Counted from the first letter of the stretch, positions 44,133 through 53,101 are shown. The stretch is DNA of 64,000 nt from Mangrovimonas sp. TPBH4 (GCF_001280505.1 NZ_LBIO01000066.1:1-64000), one strand, 5' to 3'. Numbers and translations are program-made. The notes: generated by a model from the letters alone, not told the origin.

Positions 44133-44714
44133 ATGGATTTAACCGAAGGAACCTTTCAAGAGAAAAACGCAAGAGCCAAAAAAATGATGCTATGGTTTGG
44201 TATCATTTCATTGTTTATGTCGTTTGCTGGTCTAACAAGTGCTGTAATTGTGAGTAAGAGCCGCCCCGATTGGCTCAATGATTTTCAGTTGCCAAGTGCA
44301 TTTATTGTAAGTACTGTAATTATTGTATTAAGTAGTGTTTCCTTCATTTTGGCGAAACGAGCCTTAAAACAGGATAATAGGGGCTTGGCTACCTTAATGC
44401 TATGTTTAACTTTTGTGTTGGGCGTAGTTTTTATTTACAGTCAAATATTGGGGTTTTCCCAAATCATCGATTTAGGTTATAATTTTACAGGTCCTACTAG
44501 CAACGTAACTATGAGCTTTGTGTACATCATTGCCGCTGCTCACATTGCACACGTATTGGCTGGCTTACTTTCAATTTTGGTGGTAATTTATAACCATTTT
44601 AAACAAAAGTATTCTTCAAAGGAAATGCTAGGGGTAGAACTGTCTGCAACTTTCTGGCATTTTGTAGATATCTTATGGATATTCCTATTTTTATTTTTAA
44701 ATTATATAGGATAG
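44133..44714 (+). CDS. Cytochrome c oxidase subunit III (first copy)
   Basis: 193 residues, five membrane helices, subunit III fold; the C-terminal helix pair carries the hallmark ATFWHFVDILWIFLFLFLN. Its ATG begins directly after the cyoE stop, so the two are translationally linked. It stabilises CoxA and proton uptake. A second, longer subunit III gene follows; two copies side by side are usual in Flavobacteriia, one possibly forming an additional helical subunit. Confidence 0.9.
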   Translation: MDLTEGTFQEKNARAKKMMLWFGIISLFMSFAGLTSAVIVSKSRPDWLNDFQLPSAFIVSTVIIVLSSVSFILAKRALKQDNRGLATLMLCLTFVLGVVFIYSQILGFSQIIDLGYNFTGPTSNVTMSFVYIIAAAHIAHVLAGLLSILVVIYNHFKQKYSSKEMLGVELSATFWHFVDILWIFLFLFLNYIG

Positions 44715-44814
44715 TATATATTTGACTTTTATCCCATTTTAGGAATTCCCTTTCTTTATCAAGCATTTGTTTTGAAAATATGAAAGCGAAGTTTCGTTAG
44801 ATGGATAAAATGAT

Positions 44815-44822
44815 TATTTTTG
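44815..44822 (+). promoter_or_regulatory. -7 promoter element before the second subunit III gene
   Basis: TATTTTTG matches TAnnTTTG, 29 nt before the ATG at 44852, in a 137-nt gap. This gives the downstream assembly genes an internal promoter. Confidence 0.55.
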
Positions 44823-44851
44823 TGCAAATTTTAACAAAATAAACGCTTAAT

Positions 44852-45832
44852 ATGAATACTACAGTAGTGAATACTGGTACAGAAGGCAAAACTTGGGGAG
44901 GTGGAAATGAGCCTCTTAAGGCAAGTTATGGTAAAATGATGATGTGGTTTTTCATCGTTTCGGATGCTTTAACTTTTTCTGGATTTTTGGCAGCTTATGG
45001 ATTTTCAAGATTCAAATTCATTGGGACTTGGCCTATAGCGGATGAGGTTTTTACTCACGTTCCGTTTTTACACGGTCAGGAATTGCCAATGATTTACGTT
45101 GCTTTTATGACCTTTGTTTTGATTATGTCTTCCGTAACTATGGTATTGGCTGTAGATGCTGGGCACCATATGAAGAAGTCTAAAGTGACTATTTATATGT
45201 TCTTGACCATTATTGGTGGTTTGATCTTCGTTGGATCGCAAGCTTGGGAATGGGCGACCTTTATTCAAGGGGACTATGGAGCAGTACAAACAAAAGGAGG
45301 AAACATTCTTCAATTTGTAAATGCTGAAGGAGAGCGTGTAGCATTGCGTGACTTTGTGGTGGCAGAACACTCTGAGCGTACAACTCATGAAAACAAAAAT
45401 GGACTTTGGTTTGTTGGAGAATCTTCTTTGCCAAGTTATACCGTAGAGGAAGTCGTAAAAGGATTGGAATCTCACAGTGATATTTTGGTAAGAACCCAAA
45501 CACTTGATGAACACGGGCACAAGACAGTGTTAACAAGAGAAGCGTCTTTAAAAGCACTTAAAACTAATGGTAAAATGGTGGTTGAAGGAGCTAACCTTCA
45601 CGTTAACGAATATGGATCTCCATTATTTGCCGATTTCTTTTTCTTTATTACAGGATTCCACGGATTCCACGTATTCTCTGGTGTAGTACTTAACATCATA
45701 ATTTTCTTCAATGTTATTTTGGGAACTTACGAGAGAAGAGGAAGCTACGAAATGGTTGAGAAAGTTGGACTTTACTGGCACTTTGTAGATTTGGTTTGGG
45801 TATTTGTATTTACATTCTTCTACCTAGTTTAA
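44852..45832 (+). CDS. Cytochrome c oxidase subunit III (second copy, with insert)
   Basis: 326 residues. The core is a typical subunit III (KMMMWFFIVSDALTFSGFLAA at the front; FHGFHVFSGV and YWHFVDLVWVFVFTFFYLV at the end), but an insert of about 110 polar residues (roughly 142-253) separates the helices; it has a Gly/Glu/Lys-rich, soluble look without a recognised domain. The insert should protrude from the membrane and might dock to ACIII or CoxB. Preceded by its own -7 element and followed at 19 nt by the subunit IV gene. Confidence 0.92.
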   Translation: MNTTVVNTGTEGKTWGGGNEPLKASYGKMMMWFFIVSDALTFSGFLAAYGFSRFKFIGTWPIADEVFTHVPFLHGQELPMIYVAFMTFVLIMSSVTMVLAVDAGHHMKKSKVTIYMFLTIIGGLIFVGSQAWEWATFIQGDYGAVQTKGGNILQFVNAEGERVALRDFVVAEHSERTTHENKNGLWFVGESSLPSYTVEEVVKGLESHSDILVRTQTLDEHGHKTVLTREASLKALKTNGKMVVEGANLHVNEYGSPLFADFFFFITGFHGFHVFSGVVLNIIIFFNVILGTYERRGSYEMVEKVGLYWHFVDLVWVFVFTFFYLV

Positions 45833-45851
45833 TTTAGATAAAATAGTTACA

Positions 45852-46232
45852 ATGGCACACGCACATAAATTAGAGATTTTAAGAGGATTAGTTAAGTTTA
45901 AATCTAACACCCAAAAGATCTGGGGAGTATTGATTTTGCTTTCCATTATTACAGCTGTAGAAGTTGTTTTAGGTATCTATAAGCCTGAAATGTTCATGGT
46001 GAAGGTTATAGGAATGAAACTCCTAAACTGGGTATTCATCATCCTTACCCTTGTGAAAGCGTATTACATTACATGGGATTTCATGCACATGAGAGATGAA
46101 ACTTCGGGATTGAGGAGAGCGGTAGTTTGGACGGGAGTATTCTTGATTTGCTACTTGGCTTTCATCCTTTTAACCGAAGGAGATTACATTCAAGGGGTGT
46201 ATTCTTCAGGTTATATCAAAAATGATTTTTAA
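45852..46232 (+). CDS. Cytochrome c oxidase subunit IV (Bacteroidota type)
   Basis: 126 residues: a short hydrophilic start (MAHAHKLEILRGLVKF), then three membrane helices (about 25-45, 57-75 and 90-110) with the DFMHMRDE segment between, as in prokaryotic subunit IV proteins beside cox genes. Exact role unknown; probably stabilises the oxidase. Last of the structural set; a terminator with an overlapping promoter follows. Confidence 0.88.
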   Translation: MAHAHKLEILRGLVKFKSNTQKIWGVLILLSIITAVEVVLGIYKPEMFMVKVIGMKLLNWVFIILTLVKAYYITWDFMHMRDETSGLRRAVVWTGVFLICYLAFILLTEGDYIQGVYSSGYIKNDF

Positions 46233-46258
46233 GAACGTTGCTTAACGTTAAATAGATA

Positions 46259-46290
46259 TAAAAAAGGCGGTTATTCAACCGTCTTTTTTA
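46259..46290 (+). terminator. Intrinsic terminator after the subunit IV gene
   Basis: A stem of GGCGGTT (46266-46272) with AACCGTC (46277-46283, one G-U pair) extended by A and T runs, 4-nt loop ATTC. The T tract merges directly into the next promoter's TATTTTTG. Confidence 0.8.
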
Positions 46291-46296
46291 TTTTTG
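46289..46296 (+). promoter_or_regulatory. -7 promoter element of the SCO gene group
   Basis: TATTTTTG begins inside the T tract of the upstream terminator and ends 5 nt before the ATG at 46302, so the mRNA would be leaderless or nearly so. Confidence 0.55.
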
Positions 46297-46301
46297 CACC
46301 C

Positions 46302-47018
46302 ATGAAAAACAATCAAGTAAAGCGTAATCTGGTATTGGGAATTCTCTTCTTGCTTCCAGTGATGTTTGTTCTGGTTTTATCGCTTTCAAACGATAATTAC
46401 AATACTTTGGAAATCGTTCATGAGAATGTTGTGGATTTACCTCAAAGAAGCGATTCAGATATCCAACTGAAAGGTCATTTAACAGTGTTGGGATTCTTTG
46501 GAAAGCATCCAAAGGAACAATCTACGCCTGCCTTAAACCTTAAGGAATTGGTCTATGACAAATTCAAGGGGTTTAAAAAGTTTCAAATAGTTATTTTGGT
46601 TACACCAGAAGCCAAAAACGAAGCCGAAGAATTGTTCAAGGAAATTGCGAGCTACGAAGATATGCGTTTTTGGCATTTTGTAACACTTGACGAACCTAGT
46701 ATCCAAAAGGTGTTTAGTAGTTTGAAATCGGATTTGCAGTTGAATGAAAACCTTTCAACAGAAGAAGTTTTTATTGTAGATACTGATCTAAAACAGCGCG
46801 GTAGAATGGATGACCGGGAAGATTGGGAAAATAAAAAGAATTTAGAGCCTTATCCCTTATATTCTTACAATGCAATTGAAGTTGCTGAGTTGAAAAACAA
46901 GTTAAGTGCCGAAGATTTACGAATTTTGTTTACAGAATACCGCGAGCGCCGAAAGGGGAATTACGATTCTACCCAAAGACGCGCCAACGATTTAAAAGAA
47001 CATGACGATGAGCAATAA
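46302..47018 (+). CDS. Membrane-anchored SCO-like protein lacking the copper-site cysteines
   Basis: 238 residues. N-terminal anchor (about 10-28), then a soluble domain that runs parallel to the SCO protein downstream: a strand and turn GHLTVLGFFGKHP where SCO has the CxxxC loop, then an alpha/beta stretch (FQIVILVTPEAKNEAEELFK), a WHFVTLDEPSIQKVF segment and a late strand EEVFIVDTD like SCO's FALIDKNG. There are no cysteines at all in the protein, so it cannot be a copper or disulfide enzyme. It probably has a thioredoxin-like fold and pairs with SCO structurally; function unknown. It overlaps the SCO gene by 17 nt. Confidence 0.75.
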   Translation: MKNNQVKRNLVLGILFLLPVMFVLVLSLSNDNYNTLEIVHENVVDLPQRSDSDIQLKGHLTVLGFFGKHPKEQSTPALNLKELVYDKFKGFKKFQIVILVTPEAKNEAEELFKEIASYEDMRFWHFVTLDEPSIQKVFSSLKSDLQLNENLSTEEVFIVDTDLKQRGRMDDREDWENKKNLEPYPLYSYNAIEVAELKNKLSAEDLRILFTEYRERRKGNYDSTQRRANDLKEHDDEQ

Positions 47019-47757
47019 AACAAACTATTCATATGTAGGGATCGCCTTTATCATCTTGGTTTTTGGAATCATTTTTGTTCCAAAAATTGTGGATAGAATT
47101 AGCAATGAAGATATCACTAGACACGAGAGTAGAAGTGATCATGCTAAAACCAAAGAAAAAGAAGTTGCAACTTCCGAATTGGCTTTTTTGAACATTAATG
47201 GAGCGCCTAAAAAGGTGCCAGATTTCAGTTTTGTGGATCAAAATGGGAAGCAAATTAGCAATAAGGACTATGAAGGAAAGGTGTATGTGGTGGAATTTTT
47301 CTTTACCACCTGCCCATCCATATGTCCAAAAATGAACAAGAACTTGGTTCAGATTCAAAATGAATTCAGGGAATTTGAAGATTTTGGAGTGGCTTCCTTT
47401 ACCATCAATCCAGAGCACGATACGTCTGAAGTTTTAAAGACATATGCAGATAATTACGGTATTACCAATCCAAATTGGCATTTAATGACAGGAGATAAGG
47501 ATGCTATTTACGACTTGGCCAATATTGGGTTCAACCTGTATACCGGGCAAAATGATGACGTGGCTGGCGGTTTTGAACATTCAGGCAATTTTGCTTTGAT
47601 CGACAAAAATGGGTTTATCCGTTCAAGAGTGGTTGCTGGAAACCCATTGATTTTTTACAACGGGATAATTTCTGAGACAGAACAAAAAGACGATGAGGGG
47701 CAAGAGCAACAAATCACAATGCTTAAGGAAGACATCGTACAATTATTACAAGAATAG
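47002..47757 (+). CDS. SCO1/SenC-family copper chaperone for the oxidase CuA site
   Basis: 251 residues. Membrane anchor (about 10-28), spacer, then a thioredoxin-like SCO domain with Cys104-x3-Cys108 in TTCPSICPKM and the copper-ligand His193 in GFEHSGNF, so all three Cu ligands are present. SCO proteins deliver copper to CuA of subunit II or reduce its cysteines. Starts within the previous gene (ATG 47002; ATG 47008 is an alternative). Encoded between the Cys-less paralogue and DUF420. Confidence 0.93.
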   Translation: MTMSNKTNYSYVGIAFIILVFGIIFVPKIVDRISNEDITRHESRSDHAKTKEKEVATSELAFLNINGAPKKVPDFSFVDQNGKQISNKDYEGKVYVVEFFFTTCPSICPKMNKNLVQIQNEFREFEDFGVASFTINPEHDTSEVLKTYADNYGITNPNWHLMTGDKDAIYDLANIGFNLYTGQNDDVAGGFEHSGNFALIDKNGFIRSRVVAGNPLIFYNGIISETEQKDDEGQEQQITMLKEDIVQLLQE

Positions 47758-47784
47758 AATATAGCTATCAATTAGTGGTTAGAT

Positions 47785-48330
47785 ATGAGTAATCAACAAG
47801 TTTTAGAGGAAAAGAAATATAATAAGTGGATTGTAATTTTATCGGTTGCGATTCCTTTGGCAGTGGCGGCCCTTTTTGGTGTCAACCTTAGAAAAATGGG
47901 GTTCGACGTGGAGCCTTTAACCTTCTTGCCTCCTATTTATGCAGCTATCAATGCGGTAACCGCTTTGGTGTTGGTATTGGCATTTTTAGCCATTAAAAAG
48001 AAAAAGGTGAGCTTGCATGAAGGATTAATGAAGTTTGCCATCATTCTTTCCGTACTGTTTTTGGTAATGTATGTAGCTTACCACATGACCAGCGATTCTA
48101 CAAAATTTGGAGGGGAAGGCCCCATAGCTTATGTCTACTATTTTATTTTGATAACGCATATAATCCTTTCAATAGTGATCATTCCATTTGTTTTGATTAC
48201 TTATGTAAGGGCGATTACCAATAATATTGAAAGGCATAAGAAAATAGCTAAAATCACGTTTCCTATGTGGTTATATGTAGCCATTACGGGGGTAGTGGTG
48301 TATGTAATGATTTCACCATATTACGCGTAG
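47785..48330 (+). CDS. DUF420 membrane protein, probable oxidase assembly factor
   Basis: 181 residues, about five membrane helices, with conserved His residues in LHEGLMKFAI, MYVAYHMTSDST and YYFILITHIILSIV, matching DUF420. DUF420 proteins in Firmicutes (CtaM/YozB-type) are reported to be needed for a functional aa3 oxidase, and the location here next to SCO and cox genes agrees with such a role. The histidines could hold heme or copper. It is 27 nt after SCO and 2 nt before the next small gene. Confidence 0.85.
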   Translation: MSNQQVLEEKKYNKWIVILSVAIPLAVAALFGVNLRKMGFDVEPLTFLPPIYAAINAVTALVLVLAFLAIKKKKVSLHEGLMKFAIILSVLFLVMYVAYHMTSDSTKFGGEGPIAYVYYFILITHIILSIVIIPFVLITYVRAITNNIERHKKIAKITFPMWLYVAITGVVVYVMISPYYA

Positions 48331-48332
48331 TT

Positions 48333-48557
48333 ATGAAATCTAAATGGACAATCTTTTGTATTGGTTTGTTGTTGTCGTTAGACTCCTTTGCACAATGTGC
48401 CATGTGTCGCGCTGTGTTGGAAAGTGAGGAAGGTCTATCGGCGGCGGAAGGCGTTAACAATGGGATTGTATATCTTATGGCCATTCCATATATCTTAATA
48501 GGAGGGCTTGGTTTTATTATCTATTATAAATTCTTTCGTACCCAAAAATCAAAATAG
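48333..48557 (+). CDS. 74-residue membrane protein with a CxxC motif
   Basis: MKSKWTIFCIGLLLSLDSFA looks like a signal peptide; directly behind it is QCAMC (Cys22, Cys25), then a short helix and a membrane helix (about 45-65) with a basic tail. The Cys pair would be periplasmic, right after cleavage. I do not know a named family, but its position after SCO and DUF420 and the exported CxxC suggest copper or thiol handling in oxidase assembly; this is inference. Start is the ATG at 48333, two bases behind the DUF420 stop; longer frames overlap DUF420. Confidence 0.75.
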   Translation: MKSKWTIFCIGLLLSLDSFAQCAMCRAVLESEEGLSAAEGVNNGIVYLMAIPYILIGGLGFIIYYKFFRTQKSK

Positions 48558-48568
48558 TTTCATTTTAC

Positions 48569-48597
48569 TGTAACATTTTTTAATCATTTCAGTCTTA
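48569..48597 (+). promoter_or_regulatory. Promoter-like element TGTAAC-N16-AGTCTTA before the ABC export operon
   Basis: TGTAAC at 48569-48574, a 16-nt spacer, and AGTCTTA at 48591-48597. The same layout recurs at 53102-53130. The form resembles an ECF-sigma promoter (two short blocks, 16-17 nt apart) and not the TAnnTTTG type. A further partial copy (TGTAAC at 48658-48663, GTCT at 48682-48685) lies closer to the ATG. Confidence 0.5.
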
Positions 48598-48689
48598 ATA
48601 GTATACTTAGTTAAGTAATTCTTAACAGTTTGTTAGTATAAAAGGTTTTAACTTTTATGTAACATTGTATAGGTGTTAACTGTCTGTTT

Positions 48690-49382
48690 ATGATTGAAAT
48701 AAATAATATTCACAAGTCTTACCACATGGGGAGCAATAGTCTTCATGTGTTAAAGGGAATCAATTTTAACGTAAAAGAGGGAGAGCTTGTTTCCATTATG
48801 GGGTCTTCGGGATCTGGGAAGTCTACGCTACTGAACATTTTGGGAATGCTTGACGAAGCAGATTCAGGTGAATATCGTTTGGATGGTTTTCCTATCAGTA
48901 ATCTCAACGAGAAAATTGCTGCCAAATACAGAAACGAATTTCTTGGGTTTATTTTTCAATCCTTCAACTTGATAAATTACAAGACAGCTTTAGACAATGT
49001 TGCCTTGCCTTTGTACTATCAAGGTGTGAAAAGGAAGGAGCGCATAGATAAGGCCAGACATTATTTGGAGAAAGTTGGTTTGGGCCCTTGGGCCAACCAT
49101 TTGCCAAGTGAACTTTCTGGAGGGCAAAAACAACGGGTGGCCATTGCTAGGGCCTTGGCTAGTGATCCTAAGGTGTTATTGGCCGATGAGCCTACAGGGG
49201 CCTTGGATACCACGACTTCCTATGAGGTTATGGAATTGATTCAGGGAATCAACGATGAGGGCAAAACAATTCTGGTGGTGACCCACGAGCACGATATCGC
49301 AAATATGACCAAGCGAATTGTGAACCTTAAAGACGGCGTGATTATAGACGATAGTTTGGTAAAACAGGTAAGAGCTTCTTAA
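48690..49382 (+). CDS. ABC transporter ATP-binding protein (MacB/LolD type)
   Basis: 230 residues with Walker [10 protein letters not shown] (38-46), Q-loop FQSFNL, signature [15 protein letters not shown] and Walker [13 protein letters not shown]: a MacB/LolD-class ATPase. It should energise the two FtsX-type permeases that follow by 1 nt each. With the adaptors and TolC-like gene this makes a MacB-like tripartite exporter. Such machines export small molecules, peptides or lipoproteins; the substrate cannot be read. Preceded by the TGTAAC-type promoter element. Confidence 0.94.
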   Translation: MIEINNIHKSYHMGSNSLHVLKGINFNVKEGELVSIMGSSGSGKSTLLNILGMLDEADSGEYRLDGFPISNLNEKIAAKYRNEFLGFIFQSFNLINYKTALDNVALPLYYQGVKRKERIDKARHYLEKVGLGPWANHLPSELSGGQKQRVAIARALASDPKVLLADEPTGALDTTTSYEVMELIQGINDEGKTILVVTHEHDIANMTKRIVNLKDGVIIDDSLVKQVRAS

Positions 49383-49383
49383 T

Positions 49384-50628
49384 ATGTTTGATATTGAACG
49401 GTGGCAGGAAATTTTTGAAACGTTACGAAAAAATAAACTTCGTACGTTTTTAACCGGGCTTTCGGTAGCTTCCGGAATCTTCATACTTGTCATTTTATTA
49501 GGGTTCAGTAAAGGCATCGAAAATGGGGTGACGTCCCAATTCCAAAGGGATGCTACCAATATGATAACCGTGTGGACCAATAGAACTACAAAAGAATACA
49601 AAGGCCTAAATCCTGGGCGTTATGTCCAATTAAAGAACAACGATTTTAATATGGTTTCCGCCAAGTATAAAGATTACTTGGAATATGAATCGTCACTTCA
49701 CGGAATGTGGGGGGTAACTATGACTTATGGAAACCAGACGGGAAGTTATCGTATAAGGGGAGTGATGCCCGATCATCAATTTATTGAAAATGCCGATATC
49801 TTAAATGGACGTTTCTTAAATCAAACAGATCTTGAAGAGGCCAAAAAGGTCGCAGTCATTGGGAATAAACTCAAACGGGATTTATTTAAGGATGAGGATC
49901 CCATAGATAAGAACATCTTAATGTATGGTATGAATTTTAAAGTGATTGGTGTCTTTTCAGATCCTGGTGGAGATAGGGAAGAAGATCAGGCCTACATACC
50001 GATATCTACTTCGCAAAAGGTCTTTAATATAGGTGACAATATTCGAAACATGTTGTTCACTGTAGAGATGTCCGATAATTTTTCTGAGGCGGTTGCCTTG
50101 TCGCAAAATATTTCCACAGAAATTGAATCGCAAATCAAACAAATGCACACGGTAGCTCCAGATGATACCGGAGCAGTCAGAGTTTATAATACCCTCGAGG
50201 AAGCCAAAAAGATATATAAACTTATTGATACCATTAAAGCGGTGTTTTGGTTTGTTGGAATAGGGACCATTATTGCGGGCATTGTGGGTGTGGGCAACAT
50301 CATGCTCATTATTGTAAAGGAACGCACCAAGGAAATTGGAATTAGAAAAGCTTTGGGGGCATTGCCATGGTCTATTATTGGCATGATCATTCAGGAAGCT
50401 GTTTTTGTAACGATGTTCTCCGGATTGTTTGGGCTGATATTAGGTCTAACATTGTTAGAGGCGGTCGGTCCACAGGTAGAGAGTGATTTTATAAAGTATC
50501 CTCAAGTAGATTTCAATATCGCCATTACTACCGTGTTTATTCTGGTATTTGCGGGAGCCTTGGCTGGATTCATACCGGCCTATAGAGCGGCAAAAATTAA
50601 ACCTATAGAGGCATTAAGGGACGAATAA
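49384..50628 (+). CDS. MacB-like ABC permease 1
   Basis: 414 residues: first helix (about 22-42), large periplasmic MacB_PCD domain (about 45-275), then three FtsX helices (about 285-400) ending with the common IPAYRAAKIKPIEALRDE. It begins WQEIFETLRKNKLRTFLTGL, the usual cytosolic entry of MacB permeases. Paralogous to the following gene; the two probably form a heterodimer on the single ATPase. Starts one base after the ATPase stop. Confidence 0.92.
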   Translation: MFDIERWQEIFETLRKNKLRTFLTGLSVASGIFILVILLGFSKGIENGVTSQFQRDATNMITVWTNRTTKEYKGLNPGRYVQLKNNDFNMVSAKYKDYLEYESSLHGMWGVTMTYGNQTGSYRIRGVMPDHQFIENADILNGRFLNQTDLEEAKKVAVIGNKLKRDLFKDEDPIDKNILMYGMNFKVIGVFSDPGGDREEDQAYIPISTSQKVFNIGDNIRNMLFTVEMSDNFSEAVALSQNISTEIESQIKQMHTVAPDDTGAVRVYNTLEEAKKIYKLIDTIKAVFWFVGIGTIIAGIVGVGNIMLIIVKERTKEIGIRKALGALPWSIIGMIIQEAVFVTMFSGLFGLILGLTLLEAVGPQVESDFIKYPQVDFNIAITTVFILVFAGALAGFIPAYRAAKIKPIEALRDE

Positions 50629-50629
50629 T

Positions 50630-51889
50630 ATGTTTAATAAAGATCGTTGGGACGAAATATTACAGGCGCTTGCTACCAATAAATTCCGAACTTTTTTAAC
50701 GGCTTTCGGGGTTTTTTGGGGTATTTTTATATTGGTATTGCTACTGGCCTTAACCAATGGACTCAAAAATGGGGTCACTGCAGATTTTGGGGACTTTGCC
50801 ACAAATTCCATGTTTATGTGGACCCAGACAACCTCCATACCCTATAAAGGAATGCCTAAAGGGCGTAACTTTAATTATAAATTGGGAGATGTCGAGGCCA
50901 TAAAGACCCAAGTGCCCAATTTAAAGTATGTGTCTCCAAGAAATCAATTGGGAGGGTTTCGGGGCTCCAATAATGTAACGAGAGGTACCAAAACAGGAGC
51001 TTTTGAGATTTATGGTGATTATCCTGAATACATCAAACAACAACCCATGGATATCCTGCAGGGTCGGTTCATTAGCTATTCCGATATCAATACCAAACGC
51101 AAGGTGTGCGTAATAGGGACAGACGTTGTAAAAGGTTTATATGATAAAGGGGAGGAAGTCTTGGGGTCCTATATCAAAATCAATGGAGTGAACTTTATGG
51201 TGGTGGGGACCTTTAAAATGAGCAACAGCCAAGGCGATCGCGAACAGGATGCCAATACGGTTTACATCCCTTTTACCACTTTTGGTCACGCGTTTAATAG
51301 GGGAGATAATGTAGGTTGGATGGCTATTACAGCAGTTGATGGTATTACCATTACCTCTGTAAAACAGCAGATATTCGATTTAATGAAATCAAGACATAAA
51401 GTTGCACCTGAGGACGATAGGGCGATAGGGCATTGGGATTTGTCGGAACAGTTTGAGCGAGTAAATGGGCTCTTTACTATTCTAACCGTTGTAGGGTATT
51501 TTGTTGGTGCCTTGGTTCTCATGTCTGGAATTATTGGCATTAGTAATATCATGCTCATTGTGGTTAAGGAACGTACCAAAGAGATTGGGGTGCGCAGAGC
51601 TTTGGGAGCCAGCCCTTGGACCATTAAGGGGCAAATACTTCAGGAGAGCCTTTTGTTAACGATTTTGTCTGGTATGGTTGGAATTTCGTTTTCCGCTTTT
51701 ATGATTTGGCTACTGAATTATTTGTTGGACAGCGGTGGACCCGTTGAGAATTTCGCGAATCCAAGTGTAAACATGACCGTGGTATTTACCGCATTGATCA
51801 TATTGGTTGTATCTGGAATATTGGCTGGTTTAATTCCTGCCAATAGTGCCACTAAAATGAAGCCAGTTGATGCATTGAGAATAGAATAA
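50630..51889 (+). CDS. MacB-like ABC permease 2
   Basis: 419 residues, same layout as the gene before: WDEILQALATNKFRTFLTAF, MacB_PCD domain, three C-terminal helices, and the closing SATKMKPVDALRIE. One base separates it from permease 1. Having two different permeases with one ATPase and no fused ATPase domain distinguishes it from Escherichia coli MacB. Confidence 0.92.
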   Translation: MFNKDRWDEILQALATNKFRTFLTAFGVFWGIFILVLLLALTNGLKNGVTADFGDFATNSMFMWTQTTSIPYKGMPKGRNFNYKLGDVEAIKTQVPNLKYVSPRNQLGGFRGSNNVTRGTKTGAFEIYGDYPEYIKQQPMDILQGRFISYSDINTKRKVCVIGTDVVKGLYDKGEEVLGSYIKINGVNFMVVGTFKMSNSQGDREQDANTVYIPFTTFGHAFNRGDNVGWMAITAVDGITITSVKQQIFDLMKSRHKVAPEDDRAIGHWDLSEQFERVNGLFTILTVVGYFVGALVLMSGIIGISNIMLIVVKERTKEIGVRRALGASPWTIKGQILQESLLLTILSGMVGISFSAFMIWLLNYLLDSGGPVENFANPSVNMTVVFTALIILVVSGILAGLIPANSATKMKPVDALRIE

Positions 51890-51929
51890 AATTGAAACAT
51901 CCTAACAAACCGAATAAATTCATTAAAAG

Positions 51930-53090
51930 ATGAAAAGAACAAGAACCGTAATTATACTCATGTTTATAGTGGTTGCGTTTTCTGCAGCCTTATATTACTT
52001 ATGGCAAAAGAATCAGGAAGATCCTATAAAATATACTACCGAGGGGCCTAGTGAGCAGACAATAGTTGTAAAAACGGTGGCGACAGGGAGTATTGTTCCA
52101 AAGGAAGAAGTATTGATAAAGCCCAATATTTCTGGGGTTATTGAGGAGATATTCATTGAAGCGGGCGAATACGTTAAGTCGGGTGATTTGATAGCCCAAA
52201 TTCGTGTCATTCCAAATGTGTCTTCTTTGACAAGTGCCAAAAATAGTATTGCTACTAGCCAAACGGCTCTGCAAACGGCTCAAATCAATTTAGAAACCCA
52301 GCAGGCCAATTATGACAGGCAGAAAGCATTATTTGACAAAGGCGTGATTTCTGCCAATGATTTTGAAAGCATAAAAAATACCTACCTGCAAACCAAGCAG
52401 AGTGTTGAGCAGGCTAAGATCAATTTAACATCGGCCAGGCAAAATTACGATATCATCAAAACTGGAACAACCAGTGGTTTGGGGAATATTGCCCAAACAC
52501 AGGTGAGAGCGACAGTTTCGGGCATGGTTCTGGATGTGCCGGTAAAAGTGGGGAATCAGGTAATTGAAGCCAATAATTTTAACGAAGGAACTTCTATTGC
52601 CTCTTTGGCAGATGTAAAGAAAATGATTTTTGAAGGAAAGGTGGATGAGAGCGAGGTAGGAAAAATAAAAGAAGGCTTGCCTTTAGAGATTACGGTTGGC
52701 GCGATTGAGAATGAGGAATTCGATGCTGTTTTGGATTATATTGCTCCAAAAGGTGTAGAAGAAAATGGCGCTATTCAATTTGAGATTAAAGGGACTCTCA
52801 CAAAAATGGACTCTACTTTTATTAGGGCAGGTTTGAGCGCCAATGCGGCCATTATTTTGGATAAGGCCGAAAAGGTATTGGCTATAAAGGAGGCCTTGGT
52901 GCAGTATGATAAAGAAACAAAATTACCTTACGTGGAAATTGAAACGGGAGACCAGAAGTTTGAACGGAAAGATGTAGAATTGGGGATTAGCGATGGTATA
53001 TATGTTGAAGTGAAAAGCGGTGTTGCAAAAAAGGATAAAATTAAGGTGTGGAACCAATTACAGGGGGCGCCACAATATGCTCAAAATTAA
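51930..53090 (+). CDS. Periplasmic adaptor protein 1 (MacA/HlyD family)
   Basis: 386 residues. One membrane anchor (about 8-25), then biotinyl-lipoyl-like half (VLIKPNISGVIEEIFIEAGE), an alpha-helical hairpin (about 105-185, Gln/Ala-rich coiled coil LQTAQINLETQQANYDRQKA), second lipoyl half and beta-barrel domains. It bridges the permeases and the TolC-like channel. 40 nt behind permease 2; the intergenic before tolC then carries the second TGTAAC-type element. Confidence 0.92.
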   Translation: MKRTRTVIILMFIVVAFSAALYYLWQKNQEDPIKYTTEGPSEQTIVVKTVATGSIVPKEEVLIKPNISGVIEEIFIEAGEYVKSGDLIAQIRVIPNVSSLTSAKNSIATSQTALQTAQINLETQQANYDRQKALFDKGVISANDFESIKNTYLQTKQSVEQAKINLTSARQNYDIIKTGTTSGLGNIAQTQVRATVSGMVLDVPVKVGNQVIEANNFNEGTSIASLADVKKMIFEGKVDESEVGKIKEGLPLEITVGAIENEEFDAVLDYIAPKGVEENGAIQFEIKGTLTKMDSTFIRAGLSANAAIILDKAEKVLAIKEALVQYDKETKLPYVEIETGDQKFERKDVELGISDGIYVEVKSGVAKKDKIKVWNQLQGAPQYAQN

Positions 53091-53101
53091 TTCGAAAATT
53101 T

